Positions 16,302 through 26,491 of a stretch of DNA of 33,746 bases are shown in pieces. The position numbers were made by a program, and so were the translations under genes. Below the pieces are notes generated by a model. It was given only the letters and a program-made list of their open reading frames with translations, did not search any database and was not told the DNA's origin. This DNA is from an uncultured Gilliamella sp. Lineage in GTDB: Bacteria; Pseudomonadota; Gammaproteobacteria; Enterobacterales; Orbaceae. The stretch spans positions 1-33,746 of the forward strand of contig CALYPO010000012.1 in the NCBI GenBank assembly GCA_945276085.1. The letters run 5' to 3'. Within the stretch, counting starts at the first letter, position 1. Each line of letters opens with the position of its first letter.

Positions 16302-18362
16302 TTATTGTTTGGCTTCTAATTGTTTTAAATAATCATAAATAGCGTGCTGTGCTCGAATTTTTTTCTTATTACCGCGTTGAACATAATTATTCATGTTTTC
16401 TTTATCAATAATTCGTGCTTTGACATTATCATTACATTGGATATTAAAAATATCATGAATAGTTGATTTTAAGATAGGATCAAATATCTTCACACCTACT
16501 TCTATGCGGTTATCCAAATTACGTGGCATCCAGTCAGCAGAGGAGATGAAAGTATCTTTTTTACCATCATTTTCAAATATATATACCCGTGCGTGCTCTA
16601 AATATTGATCGACGATACTAGTTACATATATATTTTCACTCAGATTGGGAATTTGAGGTTCTAAAACACAGGTTCCTCGAACAATCATTCTAATTTTTAC
16701 ACCTTCGCATGATGCACGGTATAACTGGTCTATCATCTCTTTATCAGTGATCGCATTAAGCTTTAAATAGATGCCTGAAGGTTTTCCTGCTTTGGCATTT
16801 TGAATTTCTCTTTCAATAAATTCATGAAAACGCAAACGCGTATTTTGAGGGGAAACAAGCAAATGATTGAACGAAACTGGCTTGAATGGATTTTCAATAA
16901 AATTAAACACTTTTATTACTTCGTCTGTAATGGCTGGATCGGCGGTTAATAATGAAAAATCTGTATACACACGAGCAGTTTTTTCGTTGAAATTCCCCGA
17001 TCCAATATGTGCATATCGAACAATCTTGTTTTCTTCACGACGATCAATTAAAAATAGTTTGGCATGAATTTTGAGTTTGGGTTGTGAATAGATAACTTTG
17101 ATTCCACTACTGAGTAGTCTTTTTGCCCATTTAATATTTGCTTCCTCATCAAATCGAGCCTGAAGTTCAACCACTACGGTGACTTTTTTACCGTTATTAG
17201 CAGCATTAATTGCTGCATGGATAAATCGTGAGTCTTTTGCTACCCGATAGATATTCATGCGGATATGGGTTACAGCCGGATCAAATGAAGCTTGTCGCAT
17301 AATTTCTAATACATGCCCAAACGAGTAGTAAGGGTAATAAAGAAGTACATCACGATCTTTAATCGTCGCAAACGCATTTCTAAACTTTTTAAAGCGATTA
17401 TAAGCCAAACTCGGTAATCGTTTATTTAAAAGGTTTTTTCCACCAAGATCAGGAAAGTTAGCCAGATCTTTAAAATTAGGGTAACGTCCACCTGGCATGG
17501 CATCTTGTTCAGTTAATCTTAATTTACTGATTAATAACTCAAATAATGCTTTAGGCATATCTTTTTGATAAGTAAAACGAACAGGTTGTGCCGTCAATCG
17601 CTGCTTCAATCCTTGAGACATTAATTCTAACAAACTGTCTAATTCTGTATTTAATTCATATTCTGCATCTCGATTGATATTGATTGAATATGCATTCAGT
17701 TCTGTGGCATCAAAAAAGACTTTGAAGATATCAGATAAACAATAACGAAGGATGTTATCCAAAAAGATAATTGATTTATTTTTGGTTGATACTTCTGACG
17801 GCAAAAGTACAAATCGAGGTGCGTTGTCGGTTGGTAACTCAAGCAGGGCATAACTTATCTTTTCATCACAGATAATTTCAACGGCCAAATAAGCATGATC
17901 ATCTTTTAAAAATTGGATCAGTTCTGTGTGACTATCCAGTAATATTGGGGTAATGTATTGTCTTAAATTCTGTTTATAATAGTTTTTTATCCAATCTTCC
18001 TGATAAGATGAAAGTTGTCTCTCATTAATTAAGAAAATTTGATTTCTTGCCATTTCAAGTAATAATTCGTTATACAGTTGATCAAACTGGAGTTCAAGTT
18101 GTATGACTTTCTGATTAACTTGCCTTAATAATAACTTTGCGTTAGAAGTAGCGGACTGTCCTTGTTCCTGTTCAATTAATACATATTTTTTCAAATTGGC
18201 GTATTGTACTTTATAAAATTCATCGAGATTGCTGGAATAAATGCCTAAAAATCGAACACGCTCAATAAGTGGATTACTTTTGTCTGCTGCTTCTTGTAAA
18301 ACACGTTGATTAAAAGCAAGCCAACTAAGTTCTTTGGGAAAATACACTTTTTCTTGTAGCAT
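16302..18362 (-). CDS. ppk: Polyphosphate kinase
   Basis: A 686-residue PPK1 (E. coli 688 aa) that reversibly polymerises the gamma phosphate of ATP into polyphosphate at the inner membrane. The N-terminal domain opens with [18 protein letters not shown]. The two phospholipase-D-like domains carry the autophosphorylated His433 in K-I-H-A-K-L-F-L-I and the second histidine, His452, in [12 protein letters not shown] conserved [10 protein letters not shown] stretch is near the end. An AAGAGAT ribosome site precedes the ATG. It is the first gene of the ppk-ppx operon. Confidence 0.96.
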   Translation of the reverse strand: MLQEKVYFPKELSWLAFNQRVLQEAADKSNPLIERVRFLGIYSSNLDEFYKVQYANLKKYVLIEQEQGQSATSNAKLLLRQVNQKVIQLELQFDQLYNELLLEMARNQIFLINERQLSSYQEDWIKNYYKQNLRQYITPILLDSHTELIQFLKDDHAYLAVEIICDEKISYALLELPTDNAPRFVLLPSEVSTKNKSIIFLDNILRYCLSDIFKVFFDATELNAYSININRDAEYELNTELDSLLELMSQGLKQRLTAQPVRFTYQKDMPKALFELLISKLRLTEQDAMPGGRYPNFKDLANFPDLGGKNLLNKRLPSLAYNRFKKFRNAFATIKDRDVLLYYPYYSFGHVLEIMRQASFDPAVTHIRMNIYRVAKDSRFIHAAINAANNGKKVTVVVELQARFDEEANIKWAKRLLSSGIKVIYSQPKLKIHAKLFLIDRREENKIVRYAHIGSGNFNEKTARVYTDFSLLTADPAITDEVIKVFNFIENPFKPVSFNHLLVSPQNTRLRFHEFIEREIQNAKAGKPSGIYLKLNAITDKEMIDQLYRASCEGVKIRMIVRGTCVLEPQIPNLSENIYVTSIVDQYLEHARVYIFENDGKKDTFISSADWMPRNLDNRIEVGVKIFDPILKSTIHDIFNIQCNDNVKARIIDKENMNNYVQRGNKKKIRAQHAIYDYLKQLEAKQ

Positions 18363-18414
18363 TCTTTATCTCTTAAAATACAATAATGAAATTTAATACA
18401 GGATAACTTAACTT

Positions 18415-18444
18415 AAAAAAAAAGCTAGCATATCGCTAGCTTTT
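18415..18444 (-). terminator. Intrinsic terminator of pykF
   Basis: GCTAGC (18424-18429), loop ATATC, GCTAGC (18435-18440), extended by AAAA/TTTT pairing. On the minus strand the stem is followed by nine T residues, so it terminates pykF transcription before ppk. Confidence 0.85.
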
Positions 18445-18487
18445 AATTTAAATATATTAAACAATTTTTGCTTTAAAGCAACTTTAC

Positions 18488-19900
18488 CTAAATACGGTGA
18501 ACTGAAGTGGTATTCGTTGTGCCACTTGGTACTAAAGCACCTGATACCATGACAATAGTATCACCTTGTTGTAAACCACAAATTTTTACAGCTAACTCTT
18601 TACCTAAACGGTAAAAATCATCTGTTGAATTAATAGCATCAATTAAAATTGGCTCAACACCTTTTGTTAGGGCTAATTGATTAACCGTTTTTTGACTTGA
18701 TGATAATGCTAAAATACGCGCTCTAGGGAAATAATGACGGACTTCACGAGCAGATTTACCACTACGAGTTGCAACAACAATTAAAGGCGCACTTAGACGT
18801 TCTGCAATTTCTACCGCACCACAACAAACAGCCGCAGTAATACGTAATTTTTCTTCTTTGGCAGTAAGCTCTAAAGAAGCAGGAATGGTAATGTCTGTAC
18901 GTTTACAGATAGTCGCCATAACATTAACGGTTTCTAATGGGTATTTACCTTTAGCACTTTCGCCTGAAAGCATGACTGCATCAGTTCCGTCAATAATGGC
19001 ATTTGCCACGTCACCCGCTTCAGCACGAGTAGGGCGTGGGTTTTTAATCATAGAGTCAAGCATTTGAGTTGCAGTAATAACAGGTTTAGAAGCTTTATTA
19101 CATTTTTGAATCATCATTTTTTGAGCAAAAATAACTTCTTCAACCGCAATTTCCACACCTAAATCACCACGAGCAACCATGATACCGTCAGACGCTTCCA
19201 AAATTTCATCAAAATTATCTAATCCTTCTTGGTTTTCAATTTTAGAGATAATTTTAATCTCTTCACCGCCATGAGATTTCAAATGTGCGCGAATATCTTC
19301 AACATCTGAGCGTTTACGAATAAATGACGCAGCGATAAAATCAACACCTTGTTCACAACCAAAAATAAGGTCATTTTTATCTTTTTCTGCAAGTGCCGGT
19401 AATTTTATTGAAACACCAGGTAAATTAATACCTTTGTTTTCACCTAAATCACCATTATTCAATACGGTACAGATGACTTCGTTGCCTTTTATTTCTTTGA
19501 CTTCCATCGCAATTAAGCCATCATCAACAAGAACGCGATTACCCACTTTGAGATCTTGAGCAAAACCTTTATATGTTACAGCTACGCGCTCAGCGTTCCC
19601 AATGACTGTTTCGTCAGTTGTGAATGTGAATGTTTGACCTGCAACTAGTGAAACGTCATTCCCACCTTCCAATTTAATTGTACGAATTTCAGGACCTTTA
19701 GTATCAAGCATAATTGCTGCTTTTAAACCTGTTTCTTGCATGACTTCACGTAGGTTTTTGATACGATTTCCATGTTCTTCATAATCACCATGGGAAAAGT
19801 TCAAACGCATTACGTTCATGCCTGCATTTAATAACTTAGCTAGCATTTCTTTTGATTCTGATTTTGGTCCAATAGTACAAACGATTTTTGTCTTTTTCAT
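18488..19900 (-). CDS. pykF: Pyruvate kinase I
   Basis: A 470-residue enzyme, identical in length to E. coli PykF, that converts phosphoenolpyruvate and ADP to pyruvate and ATP. Seen: [17 protein letters not shown] with the substrate Arg32, [17 protein letters not shown] with the catalytic lysine, [18 protein letters not shown] and L-S-G-E-S-A-K-G, in the normal order. The C-terminal effector domain keeps the S-G-x-S/T type phosphate loop, R-S-G-K-S-A-R, consistent with fructose-1,6-bisphosphate activation. An apparent leader of about 190 nt with its own terminator hairpin precedes it. Confidence 0.96.
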   Translation of the reverse strand: MKKTKIVCTIGPKSESKEMLAKLLNAGMNVMRLNFSHGDYEEHGNRIKNLREVMQETGLKAAIMLDTKGPEIRTIKLEGGNDVSLVAGQTFTFTTDETVIGNAERVAVTYKGFAQDLKVGNRVLVDDGLIAMEVKEIKGNEVICTVLNNGDLGENKGINLPGVSIKLPALAEKDKNDLIFGCEQGVDFIAASFIRKRSDVEDIRAHLKSHGGEEIKIISKIENQEGLDNFDEILEASDGIMVARGDLGVEIAVEEVIFAQKMMIQKCNKASKPVITATQMLDSMIKNPRPTRAEAGDVANAIIDGTDAVMLSGESAKGKYPLETVNVMATICKRTDITIPASLELTAKEEKLRITAAVCCGAVEIAERLSAPLIVVATRSGKSAREVRHYFPRARILALSSSQKTVNQLALTKGVEPILIDAINSTDDFYRLGKELAVKICGLQQGDTIVMVSGALVPSGTTNTTSVHRI

Positions 19901-19968
19901 AATATTATCTACTAGTTGTTAAGGTTGAAGTTTAATTTTAAATAAACTGTTTTTAATTATGTTCACGC

Positions 19969-19996
19969 AAAAAAAAACCAATGCCCATGCATTGGT
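19969..19996 (-). terminator. Intrinsic terminator inside the apparent pykF leader
   Basis: ACCAATGC (19977-19984) and GCATTGGT (19989-19996) form a perfect 8-bp stem with a 4-base loop. On the minus strand it is followed by nine T residues (19969-19977). It lies 69 bp before the pykF start codon and 239 bp after the hslJ stop. It either ends hslJ transcripts or acts as an attenuator for pykF. Confidence 0.75.
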
Positions 19997-20006
19997 ATGT
20001 AATAAG

Positions 20007-20069
20007 TTAGCAGTAACCCAAAAAGTTACTTGTATTAACTGCAATCTTTGAAAAATTAAATATTTTCAT
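20007..20069 (-). CDS. Possible 20-residue leader peptide upstream of pykF
   Basis: An ATG at 20067-20069 opens 20 codons ending in TAA just ahead of the terminator at 19969-19996. A 6-bp stem AGTAAC/GTTACT (20012-20030) lies within its second half and could compete with other structures. The composition (three each of Phe, Asn and Ser) shows no run of a single regulatory amino acid. The nearest purine-rich stretch, AAGGA, is 13 bases from the ATG, too far for a good ribosome site. This is a weak candidate, listed because of its position. Confidence 0.25.
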   Translation of the reverse strand: MKIFNFSKIAVNTSNFLGYC

Positions 20070-20101
20070 CAAAAAATATATATCCTTAAAAATCTGTGTT
20101 T

Positions 20102-20130
20102 ATTATAGTCTTAACCACACTTTAAATAAA
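20102..20130 (-). promoter_or_regulatory. Candidate pykF promoter
   Basis: On the minus strand a perfect -10 box TATAAT (20102-20107) has TTTATT (20125-20130) 17 bp upstream as a poor -35 box. It would start a leader of about 195 nt that includes the hairpins and terminator ahead of pykF. Confidence 0.5.
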
Positions 20131-20234
20131 GTTTTTTATCAAAAAAACTAGATTATATTTGACGAAAACAAAAGAAGAATCATCCTAATTAACGAATACA
20201 AATGGCAAGATGTTCTTAACGACATTCATTGCTA

Positions 20235-20654
20235 TTACATCAGATCTTTAAGTTGATAAATGAGTTCATTGCTTTCATTTTTCAATGTCAATTGATCTTT
20301 GTTCAAGCTGACTTTTGCACCTTCTGTAATCATTTGGGTAATAATGCCATCTAACTTATCTAATTGTTCATCATTACAAAGCATCTTTGTCATACCAACG
20401 CCTGCACCTTTGATTGTTTCATTTTCTAAGGTGACTTTTGCGACAAATCGGTTACACATTTTTCCAGTAATATTCATATTTTCGCCAAACTCAAGTTCTG
20501 CAGCTTTATCTGAAGAAACATCTTGTCCATTCGCTTTTACCAATACAAAATGGTGATGTAACAAATCTTCAGCTTTAATTTTATTTGATTCTCCACATCC
20601 AGTTACTACTAAAGCTCCTACAAATAATGATGTTAATAGTAATGTCTTTTTCAT
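20235..20654 (-). CDS. hslJ: META-domain lipoprotein HslJ
   Basis: A 139-residue outer-membrane lipoprotein matching E. coli HslJ (140 aa). The signal peptide ends with a V-V-T-G-C lipobox (Cys20). The META domain follows, with H-H-x-F-V-L, a F-G-E-x-M-x-I-x-G-x-M-C-N-R-F core and G-M-T-K-M-L-C, and the two conserved cysteines that can pair. The family is heat-inducible in E. coli and linked to novobiocin resistance; the molecular role is unclear. An AGGAGTTAAG ribosome site precedes the ATG. It is divergent from hrpA. Confidence 0.92.
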   Translation of the reverse strand: MKKTLLLTSLFVGALVVTGCGESNKIKAEDLLHHHFVLVKANGQDVSSDKAAELEFGENMNITGKMCNRFVAKVTLENETIKGAGVGMTKMLCNDEQLDKLDGIITQMITEGAKVSLNKDQLTLKNESNELIYQLKDLM

Positions 20655-20684
20655 CTTAACTCCTAATGATAGTTTAAATTTGTT

Positions 20685-20713
20685 ATAATAGATTTAATTA
20701 AAATTACTTACAA
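20685..20713 (-). promoter_or_regulatory. hslJ promoter
   Basis: On the minus strand, -35 TTGTAA (20708-20713) and -10 TATTAT (20685-20690) are separated by 17 bp, 31 bp ahead of the hslJ start codon. The short 73-bp divergent spacer is shared with hrpA. Confidence 0.55.
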
Positions 20714-20727
20714 ATATTTTACTCTTT

Positions 20728-23700
20728 ATGTTATCTCAACAGCAAATTAAATTTCTAGAATCAATGACTTTCTTAGACAAGCATAAAATATTGAAGCTTG
20801 CTAAGAATAATCAAGATCTAGCAAAAATCAATTTAGCGGTAACTCAAGCTGTTTCACATTATCAAGCAAGATTGACGTCTTTACCTGCACAGATTGAATA
20901 TCCGTCTAATTTACCTGTGGCTGAAAAAAAATCAGAAATTTACCATGCGATTCAGCAGCACCAAGTGGTAATTATTGCAGGTGAAACTGGTTCCGGTAAA
21001 ACAACACAAATTCCTAAAATCTGTTTAGAATTAGGTTTAGGTGTAAAAGGATATATTGGACATACCCAACCAAGGCGGCTTGCAGCCCGTTCTGTCGCTA
21101 ATCGCATAGCGGAAGAGTTAAATACCGAAATAGGGCAGTTAGTCGGTTATAAAGTCAGATTTTCTGATCAGGTTAGTGATACCACATTGATAAAATTAAT
21201 GACTGATGGCATTTTGCTGGCTGAAATTCAAAAAGATAAACTTTTATTGCAATACGATACTATCATTATCGATGAAGCTCATGAACGTAGTCTTAATATT
21301 GATTTTATTTTGGGATATCTGAAACAATTGTTACCTAAACGCCCTGATTTGAAAGTGATCATAACGTCTGCAACCATTGATGTTGAGCGATTTTCTAACC
21401 ATTTTAATCATGCGCCTATTATAGAAGTATCTGGAAGAACCTATCCTGTCGAGGTACGATATCGTCCGCCAATATATGATAACGAAGATGATAAAGAGAT
21501 TAACAAAAATAGTGATTTTCAACCTATCATTGATGCAATTGATGAGTTATCAAAAGAGAGTTCAGGTGATATTTTAATATTTTTAACTGGTGAGCGAGAA
21601 ATACGTGATTTAGCCGATACACTAAACAAGCTTGAATTACGTCATACCGATATATTACCGTTATACGCTAGGTTATCTGCTTCCGAGCAAAACCGTATTT
21701 TTCAACCACATTCTAAACGACGCATTGTGCTTGCTACCAATGTAGCGGAAACTTCATTAACCGTACCCGGAATTAAATATGTCATCGATCCTGGATTGGC
21801 CAGAATAAGTCGCTACAGTTATCGAACTAAAGTTCAACGTTTACCGATTGAACCTATATCGCAGGCTTCAGCTAATCAACGAAAAGGTCGATGTGGACGT
21901 ACTTCAGATGGTATTTGTATTCGTCTTTATGATGAACAAGATTTTTTATCTCGCCCTGAATTTACCGACCCTGAAATCTTACGTACAAATCTTGCTTCTG
22001 TCATATTACAAATGACATCGTTAGGTTTGGGTGATATAGCTGCTTTTCCTTTTGTCGAGGCTCCCGATTCAAAATATATTCGTGATGGAATTCGTTTATT
22101 AGAAGAACTTGGTGCCATATTCACTAAGCATCATCAATATCATTTAACTCAAATAGGCAAAATTTTGGCACAATTACCGATTGATCCTAGATTAGCCAGA
22201 ATGTTAGTTGAAGCAAGACGATTAGGTTGCACCAAAGAAGTTATGATAGTAACCGCAGCGTTGTCAATTCAAGACCCAAGAGAACGCCCTTTTGATAAAC
22301 AACAGGCTTCTGATGAGAAGCACAAACGTTTTGCAGATAAAGATTCAGATTTTATTTCTCTTATTAATTTATGGAATTATATTCAAGAGCAACAAACCCT
22401 GTTATCGGGTAATCAGTTTAGAAAGTTATGCCCGAAAGAGTATTTGAATTATCTCCGCATTCGTGAATGGCAAGACGTCTATACTCAAATTCGTCAGACC
22501 ATTAAACAATTATCTTTTCCAATCAATAGTCAACCCGCAGATTATCGATCATTACATGTGGCTTTATTAAGTGGTCTACTTTCACATATTGGTTTAAAAG
22601 AGATTGAAAGAAACGAATACCTTGGTGCTCGAAATATCAAGTTTGCCATTTTTCCAAATTCAGTGTTATTTAAAACTCAACCTAAATGGTGCGTTGCCAG
22701 TGAGCTTGTTGAAACCAGCCGACTATGGGGGAGAACAGTAGCTAAAATTGATGCAGAATGGATTGAACCCATAGCTAAACATTTAGTGAAATACAGCTAT
22801 AGTGAACCTAGGTGGTCAAAAAAACAGGGCACTACAATTGCAAATGAAAAAGTGACATTATTTGGATTGCCTATAGTCCAAAATCGAATTGTAAATTACA
22901 GCCAGATAGATCCTGTGTTATCCCGTCACTTTTTTATAAGACATGCTTTGGTAGAAGGGGATTGGATTACTAATCATAAATTTTATAAACTAAACCAAAA
23001 GTTGATTAATGAAGTCGAAGATCTTGAACACAAATCCCGTCGTCAAGACATTTTAATCGATGATGATCAGTTATTTGATTTCTATGATCAGCGTATTGAT
23101 AAATCAATTGTTTCAGTTAAACATTTTGACAATTGGTGGAAGCAAAAGCAAAAAACTTCACCTGATTTTCTCAATTTTGAAAAACAGATGTTAATTAACC
23201 AATCAGCACAATTGATTGATTTAACTCAGTTCCCTGATTATTGGTATCAAGATCAATTCAAACTGCCTCTTAATTATGAGTTTGATTTAGGTAATAACCG
23301 TGACGGTGTCACTGTTAGAATTCCTATTGATATATTGAATCAAATCAAAAATGATGGATTTGACTGGCAAGTACCCGGTTTTAGAAAAGAATTGATAGTA
23401 TCCCTTATTAAATCATTACCTAAGTCTTTACGGCGCAGTTTGGTTCCTGCACCTAATTATGCTGAAGCATTCTTAAGTAGAGTAACATCGATCAAACATC
23501 CGTTACTTGAGACATTAGAGCATGAATTTCGAAAAATGACGGGGGTTCAAATTACTCATGAGGATTGGCAGTGGGATCAAGTTCCAAATTATTTAAGAAT
23601 TACCTTTAGCATTATAGATAATCAAGGTAATGAAATTGCTCATGGCAAAGATCTTAATCTTTTAAAAGAGCAATTAAAAGCTAAAATACAATCAGCATTA

Positions 23701-24609
23701 TCCTCATTGACTACTAAAAAATCAGCAAATCCAATTGAGTTAAATAACCTAACCGATTGGATATTTGGTACCCTACCGGCTATTTATGAAGAAAAACAAA
23801 AAAATTACACAGTCAAAGCATATCCAGCCATTGTAGATGATCATAAATCAGTCAGTATTAAGTTAGTCGATAATCAAATCGAGCAACAGCGATTAACTAA
23901 ACTTGGTTTAAGACGTCTTCTCATGATAAATATTCCTTCACCAATCAAATATTTACATGAAAAGTTACCGAATAAATCTAAATTAGGTCTCTATTTTAAC
24001 TCATTTGGTACTGTACTCGATCTTATTGATGATTGTATAGCCTGTGGCATTGACTATTTGATTGGAAAGAATAATAAACTTATTCAAACTGCTGAGCAGT
24101 ATCAACAATTACTTGAATATACAAAAGCGAATATTAACCAAGTTGTGGTTGATATAGCCAAACAAGTAGAAGCCATCTTAACACTTCATTTTAATATTAA
24201 TAAAAGGTTGAAAGGGCGTGTCGATTTATCTTTAGCTTTTGCCTTATCTGATATTAAAAATCAGCTTAATCATTTAGTTTATAAGGGGTTTGTTGCACAA
24301 TCAGGTTACCACAGATTAAATGATATCTATCGATATTTATCCGCAATTGAAAAGCGAATTGAAAAATTAATGCTTAATACGGCAAAAGATAGACAATCAA
24401 TGAATATTATTGAAGAAATTCAGAATTATTATCATCACTTTTTAAGTAGCCTTTCAAAAAATCAGAAATTAGATAATCGTGTTCTTGAAATACGCTGGAT
24501 GATAGAAGAGTTAAGAGTTAACTTATTTGCACAGCAGATGGGCACTCCTTATCCAATATCAGCTAAAAGAATTAAACAACAGATTGAGTTGATAAAATCA
24601 GAATTATAA
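20728..24609 (+). CDS. hrpA: ATP-dependent RNA helicase HrpA
   Basis: A 1293-residue DEAH-box helicase, close to E. coli HrpA (1300 aa). RecA-like domain 1 has Walker A G-E-T-G-S-G-K-T (85-92), T-Q-P-R-R-L-A-A, D-E-A-H (182-185) and S-A-T-I-D. Domain 2 has F-L-T-G-E-R-E-I, the A-T-N-V-A-E-T-S-L-T block and Q-R-K-G-R-C-G-R. The winged-helix, ratchet and OB-fold regions and the long C-terminal extension specific to bacterial HrpA follow. In E. coli HrpA resolves collided ribosomes. No good Shine-Dalgarno precedes the ATG. The gene is convergent with ydgH. Confidence 0.96.
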   Translation: MLSQQQIKFLESMTFLDKHKILKLAKNNQDLAKINLAVTQAVSHYQARLTSLPAQIEYPSNLPVAEKKSEIYHAIQQHQVVIIAGETGSGKTTQIPKICLELGLGVKGYIGHTQPRRLAARSVANRIAEELNTEIGQLVGYKVRFSDQVSDTTLIKLMTDGILLAEIQKDKLLLQYDTIIIDEAHERSLNIDFILGYLKQLLPKRPDLKVIITSATIDVERFSNHFNHAPIIEVSGRTYPVEVRYRPPIYDNEDDKEINKNSDFQPIIDAIDELSKESSGDILIFLTGEREIRDLADTLNKLELRHTDILPLYARLSASEQNRIFQPHSKRRIVLATNVAETSLTVPGIKYVIDPGLARISRYSYRTKVQRLPIEPISQASANQRKGRCGRTSDGICIRLYDEQDFLSRPEFTDPEILRTNLASVILQMTSLGLGDIAAFPFVEAPDSKYIRDGIRLLEELGAIFTKHHQYHLTQIGKILAQLPIDPRLARMLVEARRLGCTKEVMIVTAALSIQDPRERPFDKQQASDEKHKRFADKDSDFISLINLWNYIQEQQTLLSGNQFRKLCPKEYLNYLRIREWQDVYTQIRQTIKQLSFPINSQPADYRSLHVALLSGLLSHIGLKEIERNEYLGARNIKFAIFPNSVLFKTQPKWCVASELVETSRLWGRTVAKIDAEWIEPIAKHLVKYSYSEPRWSKKQGTTIANEKVTLFGLPIVQNRIVNYSQIDPVLSRHFFIRHALVEGDWITNHKFYKLNQKLINEVEDLEHKSRRQDILIDDDQLFDFYDQRIDKSIVSVKHFDNWWKQKQKTSPDFLNFEKQMLINQSAQLIDLTQFPDYWYQDQFKLPLNYEFDLGNNRDGVTVRIPIDILNQIKNDGFDWQVPGFRKELIVSLIKSLPKSLRRSLVPAPNYAEAFLSRVTSIKHPLLETLEHEFRKMTGVQITHEDWQWDQVPNYLRITFSIIDNQGNEIAHGKDLNLLKEQLKAKIQSALSSLTTKKSANPIELNNLTDWIFGTLPAIYEEKQKNYTVKAYPAIVDDHKSVSIKLVDNQIEQQRLTKLGLRRLLMINIPSPIKYLHEKLPNKSKLGLYFNSFGTVLDLIDDCIACGIDYLIGKNNKLIQTAEQYQQLLEYTKANINQVVVDIAKQVEAILTLHFNINKRLKGRVDLSLAFALSDIKNQLNHLVYKGFVAQSGYHRLNDIYRYLSAIEKRIEKLMLNTAKDRQSMNIIEEIQNYYHHFLSSLSKNQKLDNRVLEIRWMIEELRVNLFAQQMGTPYPISAKRIKQQIELIKSEL

Positions 24610-24629
24610 TAAATTAGCCTATTAGAGAA

Positions 24630-24645
24630 GGGCGCTAATGCGCCC
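24630..24645. terminator. Hairpin between convergent hrpA and ydgH, terminator candidate
   Basis: GGGCGC-TAAT-GCGCCC is a perfect, strongly GC-rich 6-bp stem in AT-rich surroundings, placed between two convergent stops. No proper T run follows on either strand, so it is a candidate only. Confidence 0.5.
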
Positions 24646-24655
24646 AAATTAAAGA

Positions 24656-25714
24656 TTAACGATATAAGTCAACAAACACGGTAATATTAGGGCCATTTGT
24701 ATCTTGTGCAATTCTAGCAATATGATAATACTTGGCACCAGCTTCTATCGCTCTTTTACCTGCTTGATATGAAATTTCCTGATCTGTGACATAATAGCCA
24801 CGGAATTTTATTGTATTGAAAGGAACCATTTTAGCTGCTGTTCCATCATTTAATTCTTGAATTTTACGACCATCCGAAAGAGTGACAGTGTAACGATTTA
24901 CGCGCTGTGGTTCGCTCATGACTTCAGTTTTTTCTGAAGTATTAGTATTAGTTTGTGCTGTTGTAATAGTCGTTGCAGTCGAATTAGTAGAAGAAGCTGT
25001 ATCGATAACTTTGACTTTGTTATTAAATTTATCAGCATAAAACTTTTCATTAAATGCAGATGGTGAATAATACCCCGGTCTTTCAACCTGCATTGCGGCT
25101 TCGCCACCTTGGGCTAAAGCTAATTGTCCTGCTTCGGAATCATAAGGGATTGCATTTTCAGGTTGAAGTTTACGTTCTGGTGCATCTTTCTTAAATAAAT
25201 AGGCAACAACCTGCAAATTACTTCCTAATTCTGAACGATTATCAATATAGTAAGCATAAGCACCTTTGTTTAAAGCTTCTTTTGCAATTGATTGATTAAT
25301 ATCATATTCACTTGGGAAATAACCACGAATACGAACAATATCATAAGGTTCTAGGCGAATAGCTTTAGATTTAGGGTATTCGTAGACTCCACCAAATTGG
25401 CGAAAGTTGTCAGTTTTCTCTTCGGCTTTAGGTGCATTAGCTTTGTACAATTTAGCATAAACAATACGCAAAGTATCATTAGAAGGGCTGATATTTGTCG
25501 TTGTAATATAGAAAGACGCAGCACCTTCTTTGTCTGCTGCTTTAGACATAGCCAACACATAATCGCTATCAGTATAAAATGCACCTCGAACAGAAATTTG
25601 TTTGAAAGACTGCAAGTTGCTTGCTTGTTCTTCAGTTAACTGCTGAGCCGCATAAGAATACATAGGAACAAATGTAACCATAGCAGCAATAAGTGTTTTC
25701 TTTAAACTCGTCAT
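24656..25714 (-). CDS. ydgH: YdgH-like periplasmic protein with three YdgH/BhsA/McbA (DUF1471) domains
   Basis: A 352-residue secreted protein matching E. coli YdgH (314 aa). The signal peptide ends near Ser20-Tyr21-Ala22. Three DUF1471 modules follow at about 35-92, 120-178 and 295-352. The first contains A-D-K-E-G-A-A-S-F-Y, the second K-G-A-Y-A-Y-Y-I, and the third contains I-K-F-R-G-Y-Y and ends in G-A-K-Y-Y-H-I-A-R. A Ser/Thr/Asn-rich linker at about 240-265 makes it longer than the E. coli protein. DUF1471 proteins in enterics are linked to envelope stress and biofilm, but this one's role is not defined. It lies 63 bp downstream of fnr on the same strand. Confidence 0.9.
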   Translation of the reverse strand: MTSLKKTLIAAMVTFVPMYSYAAQQLTEEQASNLQSFKQISVRGAFYTDSDYVLAMSKAADKEGAASFYITTTNISPSNDTLRIVYAKLYKANAPKAEEKTDNFRQFGGVYEYPKSKAIRLEPYDIVRIRGYFPSEYDINQSIAKEALNKGAYAYYIDNRSELGSNLQVVAYLFKKDAPERKLQPENAIPYDSEAGQLALAQGGEAAMQVERPGYYSPSAFNEKFYADKFNNKVKVIDTASSTNSTATTITTAQTNTNTSEKTEVMSEPQRVNRYTVTLSDGRKIQELNDGTAAKMVPFNTIKFRGYYVTDQEISYQAGKRAIEAGAKYYHIARIAQDTNGPNITVFVDLYR

Positions 25715-25777
25715 ATTCTATAAACCTTACAATTTTTAAATCGTATATTAAATATTTGTTATTTTAACATAAAAAAA

Positions 25778-26491
25778 TCAGTTACCTAAACTTATTAGCG
25801 CATTTAAATTTTTAATGAAAATATATCTGCCTTTAACGTGTAAAATATCTTGTTCTTGTAGTTTCGACAAAATTCGGCTTACGGTTTCAATCGTTAAACC
25901 TAAATAATTTGCTATATCACTACGGCTCATAGATAACTTTATGTTTAGTGATGTGTGACCACGATTTTCATATCTTCTATAAAGAGAATATATAAAATAG
26001 GCTAGGCGTTCATCAGCCTTTTTCTGAGAATAACATAAAATTAATTTTTGATAGTTATAAATGTCATTACTTAATAACCTAAATATCATGCTTCTGACAC
26101 AAGCATTTGATTCAACTAAAGACATTAGTTCTTCATAACGCAATTCACAAGCTAAAGTATTAGTAAGCGCTTTAATGTTGTTATTATATATTTTAGTTGA
26201 TATAGAATCCAGTCCAACAATATCACCAGGTAGATAAAAGCCATTAATCTGTTCTTTATTGTCTGATGTTGTAACATAGGTTTTTACAGCACCAGAATGA
26301 ATAATAAAAAACCGAGTAAAATCAGTGCTCTTGGATACTATGAGTTCATCTTTAGCATAAGTCTTTTTACGTTCCAAAACATTATTTAAAGTATTATTTA
26401 ATAACATTGGTAGACATAAAGAGCCTATACTGCATAATTCGCAAGGAACTGAATAACTTTTTGATCGTATATTCTTATTGGTAGTTTGCAT
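25778..26491 (-). CDS. fnr: Fumarate and nitrate reduction regulator FNR
   Basis: A 237-residue CRP/FNR-family oxygen-sensing transcription factor. All four cluster cysteines are present: Cys17, Cys20 and Cys26 in C-E-L-C-S-I-G-S-L-C, and Cys115 in L-A-C-E-L. A cyclic-nucleotide-fold domain with L-P-G-D-I-V-G-L-D-S-I, a dimerisation helix, and a C-terminal helix-turn-helix follow. The recognition helix T-I-E-T-V-S-R-I-L keeps the E-x-x-S-R contacts, so it should read TTGAT-N4-ATCAA. The N terminus is shorter than in E. coli (250 aa). No close FNR box was found in front of it or of the fumarate reductase operon in this window. Confidence 0.93.
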   Translation of the reverse strand: MQTTNKNIRSKSYSVPCELCSIGSLCLPMLLNNTLNNVLERKKTYAKDELIVSKSTDFTRFFIIHSGAVKTYVTTSDNKEQINGFYLPGDIVGLDSISTKIYNNNIKALTNTLACELRYEELMSLVESNACVRSMIFRLLSNDIYNYQKLILCYSQKKADERLAYFIYSLYRRYENRGHTSLNIKLSMSRSDIANYLGLTIETVSRILSKLQEQDILHVKGRYIFIKNLNALISLGN

